64,000 bases of DNA from Epiperipatus broadwayi (taxonomy: Eukaryota > Onychophora > Udeonychophora > Euonychophora > Peripatidae). The DNA lies in NCBI GenBank assembly GCA_028023455.1, contig JAQFVV010012422.1, positions 6,881,710 through 6,945,709 of the forward strand, read 5' to 3'. The notes beneath the pieces are model-generated. The model saw nothing but the letters and a program-made list of their open reading frames with translations. It was not told the DNA's origin and did not search any database. A program made the position numbers and the translations under genes. This document shows, piece by piece, positions 1 through 12,944 of the stretch. Position 1 is the first letter of the stretch. Every line of letters starts with the position of its first letter.

Positions 1-61
1 CAGTTATTTAATCATCATTCCCTTATGATCCTTGTTATCATATGATTAATCCACATCTATT

Positions 62-305
62 TTTGGTTTGGTGAAGAAGTAGAAGATTTGGAGCTCAAGA
101 TTTATGGATCATTGTCACTTACAGTATTCAACTCCTTATAAACTGAAATCGACAAACCAATCAAGTATGAAATCTTCCTGGATTGCTGTAGTAGTAGAAT
201 GGAGACTGAATTTGCGATTTGTGACTTACAGACCAGCTCTGCCATTTCAAATGCTCAAACTTCTTACAAACTCCTAATTAATAAACCACTCAATTATTTA
301 TTAAA
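62..305 (+). repeat. tRNA-derived SINE fragments (two partial copies)
   Basis: Two diverged partial copies of a short interspersed repeat seen elsewhere in the window (11.4, 11.8, 18.0, 25.4, 58.3 and 63.4 kb). The better one covers about 178-305 and ends in the family's 3' signature, a 'CAAACTTCTTACAAACTCC' stretch followed by AATAAACCA and an A/T-rich tail. The first copy (62-145) keeps only 'AACTCCTTATAAACTG'. The tRNA-like head is too diverged here to define boxes A and B. Assignment rests on similarity to the other copies in this window. Confidence 0.4.
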
Positions 306-2170
306 TTTACTTAATTTTTAATAAGCAATCATTTTAATCGTGTTAATGTAAGGAGAATGGTTTAAAAAGATTTGCGCTTGTCTCTGAATTTAGCTTCTGA
401 GATATTATCTGAGAAGTTATTTTACATCACATTACCACAAACATGTTAGAAATTTACTTAGTATGCATTCCAACCATTATTCTGAATATATAGACTAAAG
501 AAGAACTGAAGATGTATTATGTCCACGCCTTTGAAACATAATGTAAAATCAAAACAATACATTTTGAAACTTCGTTGGGAAATAGAATAATTTGATTGAT
601 TTAATATTAAGTAATGATATTCTGATTAAGTATGAATGATATGAGATGCCATTTTCAATTATAAGGACATGATTACCTAAAGAAAAAAGGTAAATGATAA
701 ATAATCATCCAATACAATTCTTATTAGTTCCAAATCAACATTTCCTCATAATTTCAAAAAGTTTTAAAACTCTGGATTGGATTCTTAAATATCCCAAATT
801 GTAAAATGTTAATAAACAGTAATATGGAATAATAACTTTTGTTATTATTGCAATAAAAAAGATAAAATGAAAAAATAAATCCTGAGTTCAGGGCATTAAC
901 AATGAAGGAAGCAATGTATTGAAATCATACTTTTGTTTTATAGACATTATGGTATTCATATAACCAAGTTTGATTATTTTAAAACAGTTGTCCTCTAGTT
1001 TAGAATATCTAGATACCTATTTACCACCCAACTAAAAATGGCTAAGTAGTTTGGCTATGAACCAGTATCTAAACATTTTTTAAGGGTTTCTTAAGGCAAC
1101 ATCAACTACCTGAAATTTACTTTGATTAGAATCCAAACTTCTCATATGTAAATAACTCACTGTGAATGGATGTGTTAATTAAACTTTTGTGAAAATGCAA
1201 ATTAATTAAACAAATGTTAAAGTAAAAACTACTGGCAGATTTAAAGTTCATTTATATATAAATACATGATTTGGAATTTAAATCTGAGCAAAACTTTGAA
1301 ATGTTTTCAAGGTTCAAACATTTTTCTGTCAGGTAACAGTTAATCTGTTAAACTATCTAATCATTGATTGGTTAATGGATATTTAACGATGCATAGATAG
1401 CTAGACTCCCATTTGTAAATTTTTATTACAAGGCATTTGCATAGCCTGGTATTATTTTTTCCTTAGAGGGATGCTGGAAAGAATTTTGTTTAACATTATT
1501 ATTTATAAGCTGTTGTATATTTTCTATTATATATATATATATGTGTGTGTGTGTATTAAATCATAAATACCAATATTTAACCGATTATCACATGTAAATT
1601 ATATATCCACAGTCATCATCCTTAACAAATCAATAGAATATTAACAAAATTCTATTAAGATAACACTGCAATTAGCATCTAATTAAGCAACACGTGGAAT
1701 CTTTACTGCTTAATTGTAGTGTTGCCTTGGCAACAGATTATTGATGCTCTATAAGTTTATTTAAGTATAAGAGTTGTAGTGTTGTGTACATACAGTGTAG
1801 CTGAGATTATGCCATATCTAACTAAACAATTTCAATTATATACTATTAAAAAAAATGTAATCAAACAAACAAAAATGTAAATAATCAAACAAAAAACCTC
1901 ATTAAAATTTACAAATTTTATAATATTTGAGCAGCCATTTTTCATTATATGGTCACATTTAAAAAAGAAAAAAAAATGTAAATATATTTTATAAAATGCC
2001 AGTAGCAATTTTACTATCTCAGAGTACCATACACAATTATGTTTATTTATAAAATTTCTTTGGTTTATGTCAAAATTACATATATTTTATTCTTACTTTA
2101 ATACTTGTTCCAAATTCAATGTGCAATATTTTGCATAATAAAATACTTTTTATAAAAATTATTAAAAAAA
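306..2170. other. AT-rich non-coding stretch, no gene seen
   Basis: No open frame longer than about 60 codons and no convincing splice-flanked exon was seen on either strand. The only structure noticed is a short (AT)n/(GT)n microsatellite at about 1526-1555. Confidence 0.6.
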
Positions 2171-2230
2171 ATTATTCAGAGCATATTCTAATCAATGTTT
2201 ATTATTCAGAGCATATTCTAATCAATGTTT
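2171..2230. repeat. Perfect tandem duplication, 30 bp x 2
   Basis: The 30 bp unit beginning ATTATTCAGAGCATATTC occurs at 2171-2200 and again, without change, at 2201-2230. It is a simple local duplication with no coding potential. Confidence 0.9.
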
Positions 2231-2317
2231 ATCAACAAAATGTGAGCTAATATATGCTAAATGTACATTTGTACATGAGGGGAGCTTAGAATAAAATATA
2301 GTTTAGTTCTTGGCTCT

Positions 2318-2462
2318 ACTGATAGAGATAGAGAGGGAAAGGATGGGAGAGACAGGGAGGAGAAAGAGGGGAGAGAGAGAGGAAGAAGAGGGAAGAGAGG
2401 CATGAGAGAGAGGGAGTGAAAGTGCAACAGAATACAGAAAGAGCAAGAGAGAGAGAGATTGA
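2318..2462 (+). repeat. GA-rich (purine) simple repeat
   Basis: A tract made almost only of G and A on the plus strand, with many GAGAGA runs. The two overlapping minus-strand open frames here (Ser/Leu-rich) are a by-product of the polypyrimidine complement, not genes. Confidence 0.8.
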
Positions 2463-5000
2463 TTTAATGCAAAATTTGGATTTAACAACATTAAACATAG
2501 ACAAAACTTAGTAATCTTTGAAAAATTCCTCTTCAAATCTAAGATTCAGATTAAAAAACATTAAAAAAAAAAATCTAAGATCAATTAATTCTTTGTGAAT
2601 GCAGCATGTTTTATTTGAAATTGAGTTTTAACTCAGTAAACAAGCATATAACAACTTAGGCTAATAGGTGAAGCTAATCCATGACATAGTGCTAATATAT
2701 TTGGCTATCATGCCTGTAAACAGAGTTTGAATCTAGTCTAGATAAAAAATTAAGTTTATTCAAGATTTAAATCAGGTCTATGTTGTTTTTTTCAAATGGC
2801 TGTGTTGTTGCCAGTCTAGCTAACCATTCAATAATGGTTGGTAAATGGGTATCTATAAATTTTAATATATAACATAAAATAAGGATGAAAGTTACTTGAT
2901 CCCTCATTAATCATCAATCGAAAAGGCAGATGAGCAATGCCTTTTCCTTCAATGTTTTTCTATAGAAGGAGAGAGGGGGTCTTGAATTAGACATTTACCA
3001 GCAAATCTTATCTATTATAGTCTTACCAGGCCTGAGCTCAGTGAGAATTCTTAAATTTTTTTTTTTTTTAAAAAAAAAAGAAACATATTCTTAGACCATA
3101 AGATGAGGCTTGATCCAATAGTCATTGGAGTTTGGTAGGATCTGAATTGATTACTATTTTTTTTTACATTTATGAATGTTTTCTAATACTTAATTGCTGA
3201 ATTTTGTTCAATGGTTATCAAATATATTCCTTTCTATTTATAACAGTCAGTTTTTTTATAGGTAAACTAATTTTCTATTTATTATATATTTATGTGCATG
3301 CATGTGAGAGAGAGTGTGTGCATGCAGAGTTTAAGTACAATTACAAAGAAATCAAGTCATATGTCAAATGACCTAATTTAATTTATAATAATAAGAGTTT
3401 AAGTCATTAGTTAAAAACAATATGATGAATAATCATCATCAGTAAAAATAATTTAGCACCATATCAGGCTCTTGAAAATGGAGCAATTTTAGTGTGAGAA
3501 GATTGACAAGTTGGTAGACTGAGTTTAAAACCTTAAGACAGTTCTCTATTTCAGGTTCCTAATTTGGCAATAATAACCTGCTTTTAAAATGTATCATTCC
3601 AAAATGATAGCCAACTAACCAGAAACTTGTAGAGGATGATATAAATATTAATTGATATTATTAAAGACTTGTTTTACATTGTAAAAAAAAAGTAGTTTAT
3701 TATTTGATACGGCCACATGATGTTTGAGCACCAGAAATGACAAGTCACACTTTGATTTAGAAATCTTTACTTCTCAAAACTATCTCTCTGCTATTGTATT
3801 AAACTGTTCAGAACAAGATAAAAATATTTAAAAATAACTGAATCCACGATTGAGCATATATGTTGTCCATGGGATTTTGGAATATTAATGTATGAAAAAC
3901 ATGATAAAAAAATGTAAGATCAAGAAATTGTATGCTTTAAAAATTCTTCTGAAGCTATTAATGCAAAGTTAACTGGTTTTCAGATTAGTTGTGCCTGGCC
4001 ATTATAATGAAATATTCAAGTTCATCACTTAATAGAATGATAACAATTTTTATACAGCCTTGAGAAAGACTCAAAGAGTTGAAAGCACTTGGCAATAGTG
4101 TTTTATATTATTTTAAAGTTTATCTGTTTTATACAATAGTCATATTGTTATATTATGATAAATAATATTAGTTAATATATATATATTTTTTTAAATGAGA
4201 CCTTATTTTTTTGTTTATATAAAAGCTATGATGTATCATATAAAGCAATTATATAGATTATTTAAAAAGAGATGATAGAAATTTTCTTTTTAAATAATTT
4301 TTTACATCAGAACTAAACATTATTGTAGTGTTAATGCATTGATTTTAAGTTTCCAAATTAAAAATAAAGATGTTGGCAATCATATGTTAAGTCCTTTCAA
4401 ATTTATGCTATGACTAATGAAGGATCTAGTAAGCACCATGTAATATATTGTAAAGGATCATGTGATATATTGTAAAAGATCATATGGTGTAAAAGATCAT
4501 ATGATTTCTTATAAAAAATCATGTGATGTGTTATTTATTGATTTACATTATATTTTTCTCCAAATTGTAATAAACATTTCAAAAGCAAAATAAATTTTAA
4601 TTTCCATTTGCTGCTAAATCACAATAAGTTAACCACCTAGTGTAAGCCATAGGAATCAATGGATGCTAGAAGGTTTCCTTCTGGCATTCATTGATTACCA
4701 AGGCTTGCATTGGGTGGCACTATAGTTTGGAGAGAGTTGCTACTGTTTTAACAGATTGTGTAAGAAAAAAATATGGTGTTCATGTGATGGAAAAAATAAG
4801 CTGTAAATAAAAGAGAACAAAAAAAAAAAAAAAAGAAAAATTTGTCAGAAGCTGTATGGTATTGGAGCATGGTGTTTTACACAGTATGTTATTCCATTAA
4901 TTGTTTTCTATTTACTCTTTTTATAAATCAAAACAGGATACTTAGATTCAAGCAAATGTTCAGATGCTCAAAAAAACAAAAAGTCTAATAACAAGATAGA
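2463..5000. other. AT-rich non-coding stretch with one repeat relic
   Basis: No gene seen. A fragment related to family B lies at about 4635-4745 (listed separately). Poly(A) and poly(T) runs occur near 3055-3080 and 4820-4835. Confidence 0.55.
4635..4745 (+). repeat. Family B retroposon 3'-end relic
   Basis: Contains the family B signatures 'AATCAATGGATGCTAGAAGG', 'CATTCATTGATTACC', then 'GCATTGGGTGGCACTATAG' and 'GGAGAGAGTTGCT'. Related motifs are at 17.3, 22.6-22.8, 28.0, 45.4, 45.65 and 54.2 kb. The 22 nt around 4640 and 4690 are inverted relative to each other, so this relic is also palindromic. Confidence 0.5.
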
Positions 5001-5096
5001 AATCATAATCATCACAAAATGAAGTAAAAAGTACTCTTTCCAAATACTAATCATAATCATCACAAAATGAAGTAAAAAGTACTCTTGCCAAATACT
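5001..5096. repeat. Tandem duplication, 48 bp x 2
   Basis: Units at 5001-5048 and 5049-5096, both starting AATCATAATCATCAC. They differ by one base (CTCTTTCC versus CTCTTGCC). Confidence 0.9.
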
Positions 5097-6010
5097 ATCT
5101 ACATGGTCACAAGCAGGAATTTGAGTAGTTTTATTTTAATATATTTATTGAATATAAAAGATAAAATAACTGAATAATCCAATGTAGAAATATAACTTCT
5201 CCAGCTTTCCTCCACAGAAGAGAAGTGGCAAGGGGGTATGGTTTTATTTCACTTTTTAATTCTCTAGTTATCTAAGCATAAATATTAAATGGCTCATTGT
5301 CTTGTCTACATGATGGCTGACTGCATAAAATTATCAGGCTGTTTGAAAGTCTTCCTTCACCTATCAAAACTTCTAAATTTCTCTTATTATACCCATAACA
5401 ATGTGGATCAATTCATTAAAGATAATGCAGCCATTAAATATTTTACTGCAGAGAAAATGCCTATCCAGGGTATCTGTATAGAGAATAAATAAAGAAGATG
5501 TTTATTTGGATTTTGCCTTGGCTTACTCTTTACCTAAGTATAACTATGTAAACATTTATTAATCAATAATTGAAAGGCATAGACTAGCTGTCTGGGTAAA
5601 AAAAAATTAAGTTTTTTTAGATGCTGAAAAATATTTTGGATTTTGTTTTACTTATATAGTTAATGTGTCAATTTTTTTTAGACAGTAGATCTCAAGTAGA
5701 AGATAGATTCACTAATGGGCTATATTAAGTCCCTTAATTCCAACACTGTAGCCATAAATTTTACCTTCTTTAATTATTAGGTTCATGGTTTTGCTTATTC
5801 ATATCTACATATATTAAAAATTGGTCAATTCTCTTTATAAAGCAGATAAGAGTAATGATTATAATTAGTATTGAATTTGTGGATTAGATTTCATTTGCAT
5901 GTAGAAAAACCAAATCCCCTTGACATTACTGTTGGATCTTGGGGATGGGAGGATATTTGAAACATCATAAGAATTCCATTTTTTATGCCATAATTCTTTG
6001 ATTGTAGATT
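5097..6010. other. Non-coding, no feature seen
   Basis: The 67-codon frame at 5289-5492 has no recognisable similarity, AT-driven composition and no obvious splice or UTR context. I do not call it a gene. Confidence 0.5.
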
Positions 6011-6011
6011 T

Positions 6012-6420
6012 TCAGTTCAACATCCAAAAAGAGGGATCTTAATTTGAGATCTTACTTAGATGGTATGACTATATCTTGAGTTGTTGGAAATTCAATAGTA
6101 TTTTCAGTGAAGCATCTTTTCTTTGGATATCTGGAAGAGGAATGTGTATAAGAGCAGGAAATTGGTTGAGTATCCAAAAGGGAAATCTTGATTAGAAATG
6201 AGTCTTAGGTGATGTGACTATACTTTCCTGTGAAACAACTTCTCTTTGGATATCTAGCAGACAAATGCATATGAAGTTAGTTCAACATCCAAAAGAGGGA
6301 TCTTGATTTTAGATGAGTTTTAGGTGGTGTGACTATATCTTAAGTTATTGGAAATTCAATAATACTTTCTGTGAAGCATCTTCTTTTTGGATATCTCTGG
6401 CAGAGGAATATTTCTCATGG
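6012..6420 (+). repeat. Degenerate tandem repeat, three units of about 115-155 bp
   Basis: Three successive copies share the order: 'TTCAACATCCAAAA', 'GGGATCTTGATT', 'GGTGTGACTATA', 'GGAAATTCAATA', 'GTGAAGCATCTTCT', 'TTGGATATCT', 'CAGAGGAAT'. Units start near 6016, 6168 and 6283. The middle one lacks the GGAAATTCAATA segment. A 61-codon frame at 6313-6498 runs through the last unit and is not supported as a gene. Confidence 0.8.
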
Positions 6421-7553
6421 CAACGTTTAATCAAGTATTCAGTTGTGTGGCAACCTTTTCTTCACATGGAGATAGTATATTCCAATAAAACACACTAGTG
6501 CTATGGAAGCAGTCTATAGAATTGCATTACAATTCCAAATAGCACCTACCAGGTTTCCAAAGAGGTTATTCCTAAAAATTAATTTTGATATAATCTTAGA
6601 TAAATGAGGAAAATAAATTAGGCTACAATCTAATGTTACTTTTAAATAACTAAGAAAATAATTGTGTTTCAGTCTCGTATTACAAAATTTTTTATCCAGA
6701 AGTTAGATCCAAACCTTGACAGATCATTAGCCGCTAGAGGGCGTCATCAAAAATAAGTGCGTGTGTGTGTATATATATAATCAAATTTTTATTGAAATAG
6801 TTAATGATAAAATTATTTCCATAAAGTTTCAAAAACTCACTCAAGACAATTTCTAAAAACTATCACAAGAATATTAATAAATTATAATTTCTCTTGGAGA
6901 ATGAAAATTTTTTGCTTACAGCCATTTGAGAGGCTTAATAATTTTATTTTCAGTAATCTGTTATTTTTCAAAATTGGGATTAAAAACAATCCTCGAGGCC
7001 ATGTACGCACTAACTCTTCAAGATTTTCTATTTTAACTCATATTTCTACTTTTTCTCTTTTTGCAAAGAATAAAAATTTAAACGAACCGGAAAAAAAAAA
7101 TCCATTCTCGCTGCTCAAATTGCTTTAGAAAAATAAAATGAAAGAAAAAAAAACTAATAAAAGACACTTTTAAAATTATCTTCGCGAATGTAAGAAACTG
7201 ACACTTGTGGTGGAATTTAATTTATATTTTATTTAATTTCTTTTAAATATGTATATATTAGCAGCATATATATGTAATAATGAACATTAAAGTTTTAAAA
7301 GTGAATATTAAAGAATATATAGATTTTGCTTTGCGCAGTTTTCGCCCAATAATATAAGGACGGATTCCAGCTAAAGGATCCCGAACCGATTCTCCGCTAA
7401 AGAAAGTAAAAAAAAATTCAATTTGACGTTTCACTCTAAAAATCACATGACCTCTCCAGCATCTAACTTATTAATACACAATGATGAATTTTCGTTAATA
7501 TTGTAGAATTATGTCCGAGATGTTATTTTAAGCTTAAAAAATGACAAATATAC
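6421..7553. other. Non-coding, no feature seen
   Basis: AT-rich DNA with short incidental frames (6901-7128 plus, 7258-7446 minus) that match nothing I recognise. A short (GT)n/(AT)n run lies at about 6760-6778. Confidence 0.5.
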
Positions 7554-8098
7554 AATTTTCTCATTAATACATTATACAGGCTTAAATCTGCTTTTATATA
7601 TGTAATATATGCGGGGTTCGAACTCAGAATTTTACACGACCCACTACTCTCAGTGCCATCTCATATTGCTGACCCACCTGATCACTCACATATGTATGTA
7701 GAAATTGATTATTCTCCTGTACATGAGGGGTCAGAATGACTAATACGTCAACATGGGTAGGATGACAACCTTGGCACTAACAAGGGCTTTGAACGTTCCA
7801 TCATCAGATTTTCAATGAAATGGAAGGCTAAAGAGTTGTGAGTTGGAATAGTTTGAAGCCTGTCCATTAAAGTATAAAGATTGGCTATCTTAATATAAAG
7901 CTGAATATTGATTATATATATGTGTGAGGATAGTAATCTAGACCAACTGACGATTGCTGGTTTAGCATGAAATATGTATATTGGTGATTATTTATCTTTT
8001 CAACATGTGTGTGATCAGGTGGGTCAGCAATATGAGATGGCACTGAGAGTGGTGGGTCGTGTGAAAGTCTGAGTTCGAATTTTCTCATTAATACATTA
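7554..8098 (+). mobile_element. Family A hammerhead retroposon, copy 1, with 21 bp target-site duplication
   Basis: The body runs 7575-8077 and is flanked by a perfect 21 bp direct repeat (7554-7574 and 8078-8098, starting AATTTTCTCATTAATAC). The 3' end reads GAAAGTCTGAGTTCG. The segment 7614-7710 is an inverted copy of the 3' end (starting GGGGTTCGAACTCAGA). The element therefore has terminal inverted repeats of about 90 bp, although its long duplication is typical of target-primed reverse transcription. The single-copy middle contains the motif 'GTCCATTAAAGTATAAAG', shared by all family members, and a type I hammerhead at 7930-7997. No protein is encoded. Confidence 0.85.
7930..7997 (+). 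ncRNA. Type I hammerhead ribozyme motif, nearly intact
   Basis: Core CTGACGA at 7947-7953 (position 7 of the core is free to vary) and GAAA at 7969-7972. Helix III is only two pairs, with the predicted AUA cleavage triplet ending at 7980. Helix I pairs ACCAA (7942-7946) with TTGGT (7981-7985) and may extend after an internal loop. In helix II the closing pair next to the core is T/T instead of G-C, while the outer TGCT/AGCA pairs remain. Self-cleavage is therefore likely weakened. The fold is inferred from the known hammerhead consensus. Confidence 0.75.
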
Positions 8099-11000
8099 GG
8101 TTATAATTAATTACATTGGTTAAAAAATAATTACAGAAATTTGCTTTTAAAACTAGTTTTTGAATAAAATTGTTGCAATTGTTGTAAATTCAGGTAAAAG
8201 AAAAAAAAGTATTATATAAGTATAAATAGTGGTCAGGTTTTTTTTCCATCTGGAATATGTCACCCCATCTTTTAATATATATATTCTAGCCACTAATACT
8301 ATACACAATTGATGGATAATAGAATCACTTTGAGATAGAAGGATTAACAGTCAATAAGTAATAAGCAGTGTCTAATTTGAGAATATCTTCTACTGCCTGA
8401 TGGAATATAAAAGTGACTCAGCAAAGGCTTAAATAGAGTTTTCAAAAAAGACAGTCTTTACTTTTTTCTCTTTGTGCCCCTTCTGTCATTTTTTATATAT
8501 CATTATATAGTTATCTGCACTAATTGAAACAATGGATTATATGCTTTTACCATTGTAGTTCTGCGCATGACATTTTGACTCAACTGGTCTTTTCTTGTTT
8601 TAGTGAGAGAGCCATACAATTATGTAAGATATACAACTCTTTGGGGATTGAAAAATTGGAAGAGGTTTAGCATACTATACATTCTTAGCTGTCATTTGGA
8701 ATATGGCATCATAATCAATAATAAATCATTATGAAATTGAATTTTGGACAAAAGTTTTTCTTACAAAAGGATTGCAAGTTTAGACAATATTGTTTTAAAA
8801 TCTTCCTGCATTCTGGTCAAGTGACTAAGTTTGAAGGATACAATCAAAGATAATGGGAGAGAGCTGTTTGTCTATGGGTAAGTTACAGAGTCAGGAATAG
8901 TGACAAGATAAAAAGATAGTGGGAGAGTGAAAAGGAGTATGGGGTAGAAGAGATTGTCAAAGTATTTCAAATTTCCATTTTTTTGAATTAAATATAAATA
9001 CCTGAAATGAGCAAACTTGTAAGTGAACCTTTTAAAATCCACATATCTAATTATGGAATTTTCTAGATTTAAAATTGTTATAGATGTTCTTAATAAAATT
9101 CATATTGTAAAGAAAGGAAGATTAATTGAACAGGCTAGAAAACTATAAGTTTTTTGGAAGGACAAACCATGAAGCAATAAAACATTGCATGGGATTTACC
9201 ATGAGATATAATTTGATATTAATAAATAGCCCCTTATAAATAAGTGTGGTCATTTTAACTTAAAAAAAAGAAGAAACACAGAGAGAGAAAGAGAGAAACT
9301 ACTTTAGAAATGAATTTTGTGATGCCACAAATATGTCCACACATAGAATATACTGGAAACTTTTTCTGTTCTTTTGATAATTTATGATGTTGTCTTTTAA
9401 TTTCTTCAGTAGAAAACTTTTCTTTCTGAAATGTTTAAACACCATGCCTACTTGTAGCTCTTCAAATATAGATGCTCTTAGTCAAATTTATATTCCAGGA
9501 TAAATTAATTGACTAGGTCGGTAAAGTATAAATCAATTCACAGTGAGGTCTAATTTGATATTTTCTACTCATGGAATTATTAATATATAAATGAAAAGGT
9601 AATGATATTAAAAATAGCTTTGTGCAATGGAAATTGAATGCATTGCTTATGCCCAAAACATTAGATTCAGAAGGTTTAAAGAATGAGATTTTATTTCTTT
9701 ACTTTCATAGCAGCAGTACCAGTAAAAGACAAATTTTTTTTAGATACTGATGCTGGTAGAAAAAATATGCCCAAAATTATTAGAAATAATAGAGTCAGAT
9801 CTGTAAACTTGAAAGCTTTACTTATTAAACCTTTGCACAATGCACGAAGTATCTATCAGTAACATTTTGACAGACTATTAAATCCTTACCAAAAACGTGA
9901 ATGTGTTCACACTTACTTTACACTATAGCTAGAAGTCAGGGTATAGGAGAGGTTTATATCACATAAGCATTTACAAACATAGGTTTTTGGATAGATCACA
10001 GACTTGTGCACTCTAAGATTGAAATGATGATAGTTTTTAAAATCTTATTTAAACAAATTAGGAGGAAGCTTGACATTCATTCCTAAGCAGCTGTGACCAA
10101 CTCATATTAATTTTCAACCAGTGTTGAGCACTAAAACCCCTAAGTTGATTTTTAGGTCACATGATTAATGCTTAGACTTCTTTTAAAAAATGTGTTATGA
10201 GTAGGAATGAGTATCTATCAATGGCTATATTATTAGCAATACTAAATGTAATATGCATATTTCAATGTATATAAAAGTTTAACAGACGTACTCAAAAATC
10301 ACTGGAAGCTATGAATAACATTATTCATAAGTCAGTAAATGAAAAGAATAGAGTTACCACCTATTCTTTGAGCTCTGATGATTTTATGCATTCATTTATT
10401 GATGTTATTGAAAAGTAGAGTATGAAACTTATAAATCAGTCTGATTTAAGTATAGTGAAAATTATTCTGAAATTGCAATCAAACATTTATAAAACAAAAC
10501 TGGTGTTTTACCTAAGTTATCAGCATTTATATTTACTTTGGAGTTGTTGATGCTCTAGACATTCTATTGTAACTTCTCTATAATTTACACTGTACTTAAG
10601 TCAGACTAACGTACAAATTTCATGCTCTACTTTCCAAACAATCTTAATAGATAAATGTTTAAAATTATGGCAACATAAAGAACAGACGGTCATCATATTC
10701 CTTTATGTAGGAGTGTTGTTTAAATGTGGCTTCTGGAGGTTTTGATGGAATTTTCTATTATTGATACTATTGAAAAGAAACATGACATTTTCTATTAGTG
10801 AATAGTAAAATAAATGTGACTTTGTAAGCAACATAAATATTGAAAAAAAGTTCCTCAACAGACAACATGATTTAAAAATGATTGGTGGTTTGAAAGTACT
10901 AAGAAGGTAATGGTTTTTTGATAATCATCATTTAAACTTTTGATGTGTTGAGAGGGACATATGAATACGAAAATTATTACGATAATGATGATACATTGAA

Positions 11001-11350
11001 TAAATAAGAGTATTTTAATAACCTTTTGAATAATGATTCAAATGGATAAATAATATGGACTCAAGAAATTGTGTAAATATGAACTCAAGAATAATTATAT
11101 TGTTCCTATTTATAAAAACAAATATTTAAAAAAAGCCTCCCATAATTATCATAAAATATAATTACTGTCTACTACACTATAAGTATTTTCAATGATTTCA
11201 GTGACTCTGTTATCAGTCATAGATGTGTGGTCAGCAGGGATTCTGCATAATTTTCAAAAATTAAAATTCATTATAAAATATAATTTTTATTGTTAGGCAA
11301 ATACAAATAAAATGTCAAGATAAAGATATGATTTATATATTGCTTTATTC
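8099..11350. other. Long AT-rich non-coding stretch
   Basis: No gene, exon or clear repeat was identified. The composition resembles the flanks. A purine-rich run at about 9275-9300 (GAGAGAAAGAGAG) is the only low-complexity feature. Confidence 0.5.
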
Positions 11351-11351
11351 A

Positions 11352-11485
11352 CTGTCCTGTGTGGATTGGCATAGTGGCTGATTCTGGCATTTAAAATTCC
11401 ATTGGTCACAGCCAAGCTGCCACTTCTAATGGCTGACCTTCTTAAGAATTCCTGAGCAATAAAACACTCAGAACATTTAAATCAG
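11352..11485 (+). repeat. tRNA-derived SINE copy
   Basis: The tRNA-like head contains 'TTGGCATAGTGGCTGATTC' (box A-like) and 'TTCCATTGGTCACAG' (weak box B). The tail has the family signature 'AAGAATTCCTGAGCAATAAA'. This matches the layout of the copies at 11.8, 25.4 and 58.3 kb. The A and B boxes are degraded. Confidence 0.55.
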
Positions 11486-11761
11486 TTAATTGAAAAGATT
11501 TGTGCCAATGTTTGAAATTAGCTTCTACATGTTGCAATGAGAGTTGTGTTACTGGAAGTGGGTTAAATAGAGAAGTGTAGTAGCTCCATTTTATCATATA
11601 TGTTTAGTACAGTGACCTTTAGAACAAACATCAAGATGTGTTACAGATTTAATTTTGGAGTTTTTAATTTGATACCATTAAACAAAAAAAAAAAACTTTC
11701 TCATAAACTAAATTTCTAATATATTGCTGAATGTGCCATTTTTATAATTCAAATAATATTG

Positions 11762-11890
11762 TTAAGTGTAGTGGTAGAGAGTCAGCTTCTGGAGCATAGG
11801 ATGCTCAGATCTATTCCAGTTTGGTCACTTTTGGCACTCAAACTTCTTATGAACCCCCAAGCAATTTGATTATCTTATTTGATTCAAATA
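11762..11890 (+). repeat. tRNA-derived SINE copy
   Basis: Head 'GTGTAGTGGTAGAGAGTCAG' resembles a tRNA box A region and 'CAGATCTATTCCAG' a box B region. The tail is 'CAAACTTCTTATGAACCCCC' followed by AAGCAATTTGATTATCTT. It lies 280 bp from the previous copy in the same orientation. Confidence 0.6.
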
Positions 11891-11924
11891 ATGATCTACA
11901 GATTTGAGGAATCAAATTCCAATA

Positions 11925-12000
11925 TTCCGGCTTCAGATTTCAGACTTCACATTTCAGAATTCAGACTCCAAAATTCAGATTTCAGATTTCAAGATGGTTA
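11925..12000 (+). repeat. TTCAGA-type short tandem repeat
   Basis: Irregular repeats of TTCAGATTTCAGA/TTCAGACTTCA. This is a simple sequence just 3' of the SINE copy, perhaps expanded from its tail. Confidence 0.7.
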
Positions 12001-12350
12001 AAAATATAACCAAGATCAACTAGCAGCAGAGAACAAAGTCAATGAGCCACTAAAAGTCCATCATGATGAAACTATTCTTCTATCATACCATAAGAGAAAT
12101 GAATGGCTATATCCAAAAGCTGGTGTTTGCCATCCCCCACTTATCTTCTGTGTGCCATTAGCCAAATGCTATGATATATTGCTCTGATTCACCTTTTGCC
12201 AATGTTTGAACCCATAATGCCAAATCAAGGGAAACAGCCACACCATAGGATGCAAAATCAAGAAGCTTCACTTATGCTGAATATAACCGGACCAGAAATA
12301 GGGTTATCACCCAATATGGAAACCCAGAGACTGTGCTAGACTTAGGTAAC
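12001..12350. other. Lower-AT island of unknown nature
   Basis: A segment clearly less AT-rich than its flanks. I could not find a continuous frame or clear splice borders, and stops occur in all frames. It could be a decayed transposon coding region. I recognise no protein. Confidence 0.3.
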
Positions 12351-12944
12351 TATTATCCATTGATGTCATTATTAGAACTTTTAAATTTTCAATACTAGTA
12401 TTAAACTTTAAAATCTTCCCCTGAATAGAACTTTAGATATCAATCAGAAGCATGCATATTTGTTTTAAATGTTGAATATCTCTTATGTGTTTCTATATTT
12501 TATTATTTTTGTTATTATTGTCTTTTAATTAAATGTATGTAAATTATTAGTGTTGTTTATATCTCTCTCTCCATTTATCTAAGTAAATGTGTTGCCAGTC
12601 TTATGTATAAGAACTAGCCAAGGGTCAATCACTTGAAACATGTTAATGACCTTTCATGGGTTCCAGTTTAAGTATTGAATGGTGCCCAGGGTTTAATCCC
12701 GTAATAATTAATCTCCATGAGATGTTTCATGTTTCATGTGGCTGGAGAGAGCTACCTCAGTCTGGAAAAGTGACTGTTGGTTTAATATTTTTATTAAATC
12801 TTGGTCTGATTGGGGGTATGATTGGTATGTAAATATTAACTATATGTACTCCTCTGCTTGAGTATGAGGGTCTTAAAAGATCATATTAAAAATTAATATG
12901 ATTTAATAAAATAATAAGTAATTAGACTTGGAATAATTTATAAA

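Noticed and set aside
2303-2536. Two overlapping Ser/Leu-rich frames on the minus strand
   Set aside because: Complement of a GA-rich simple repeat.
7614-8085. Family A as a cut-and-paste MITE
   Set aside because: The terminal inverted repeats look MITE-like, but arm length varies, one copy has none, and target duplications are 18-21 bp.
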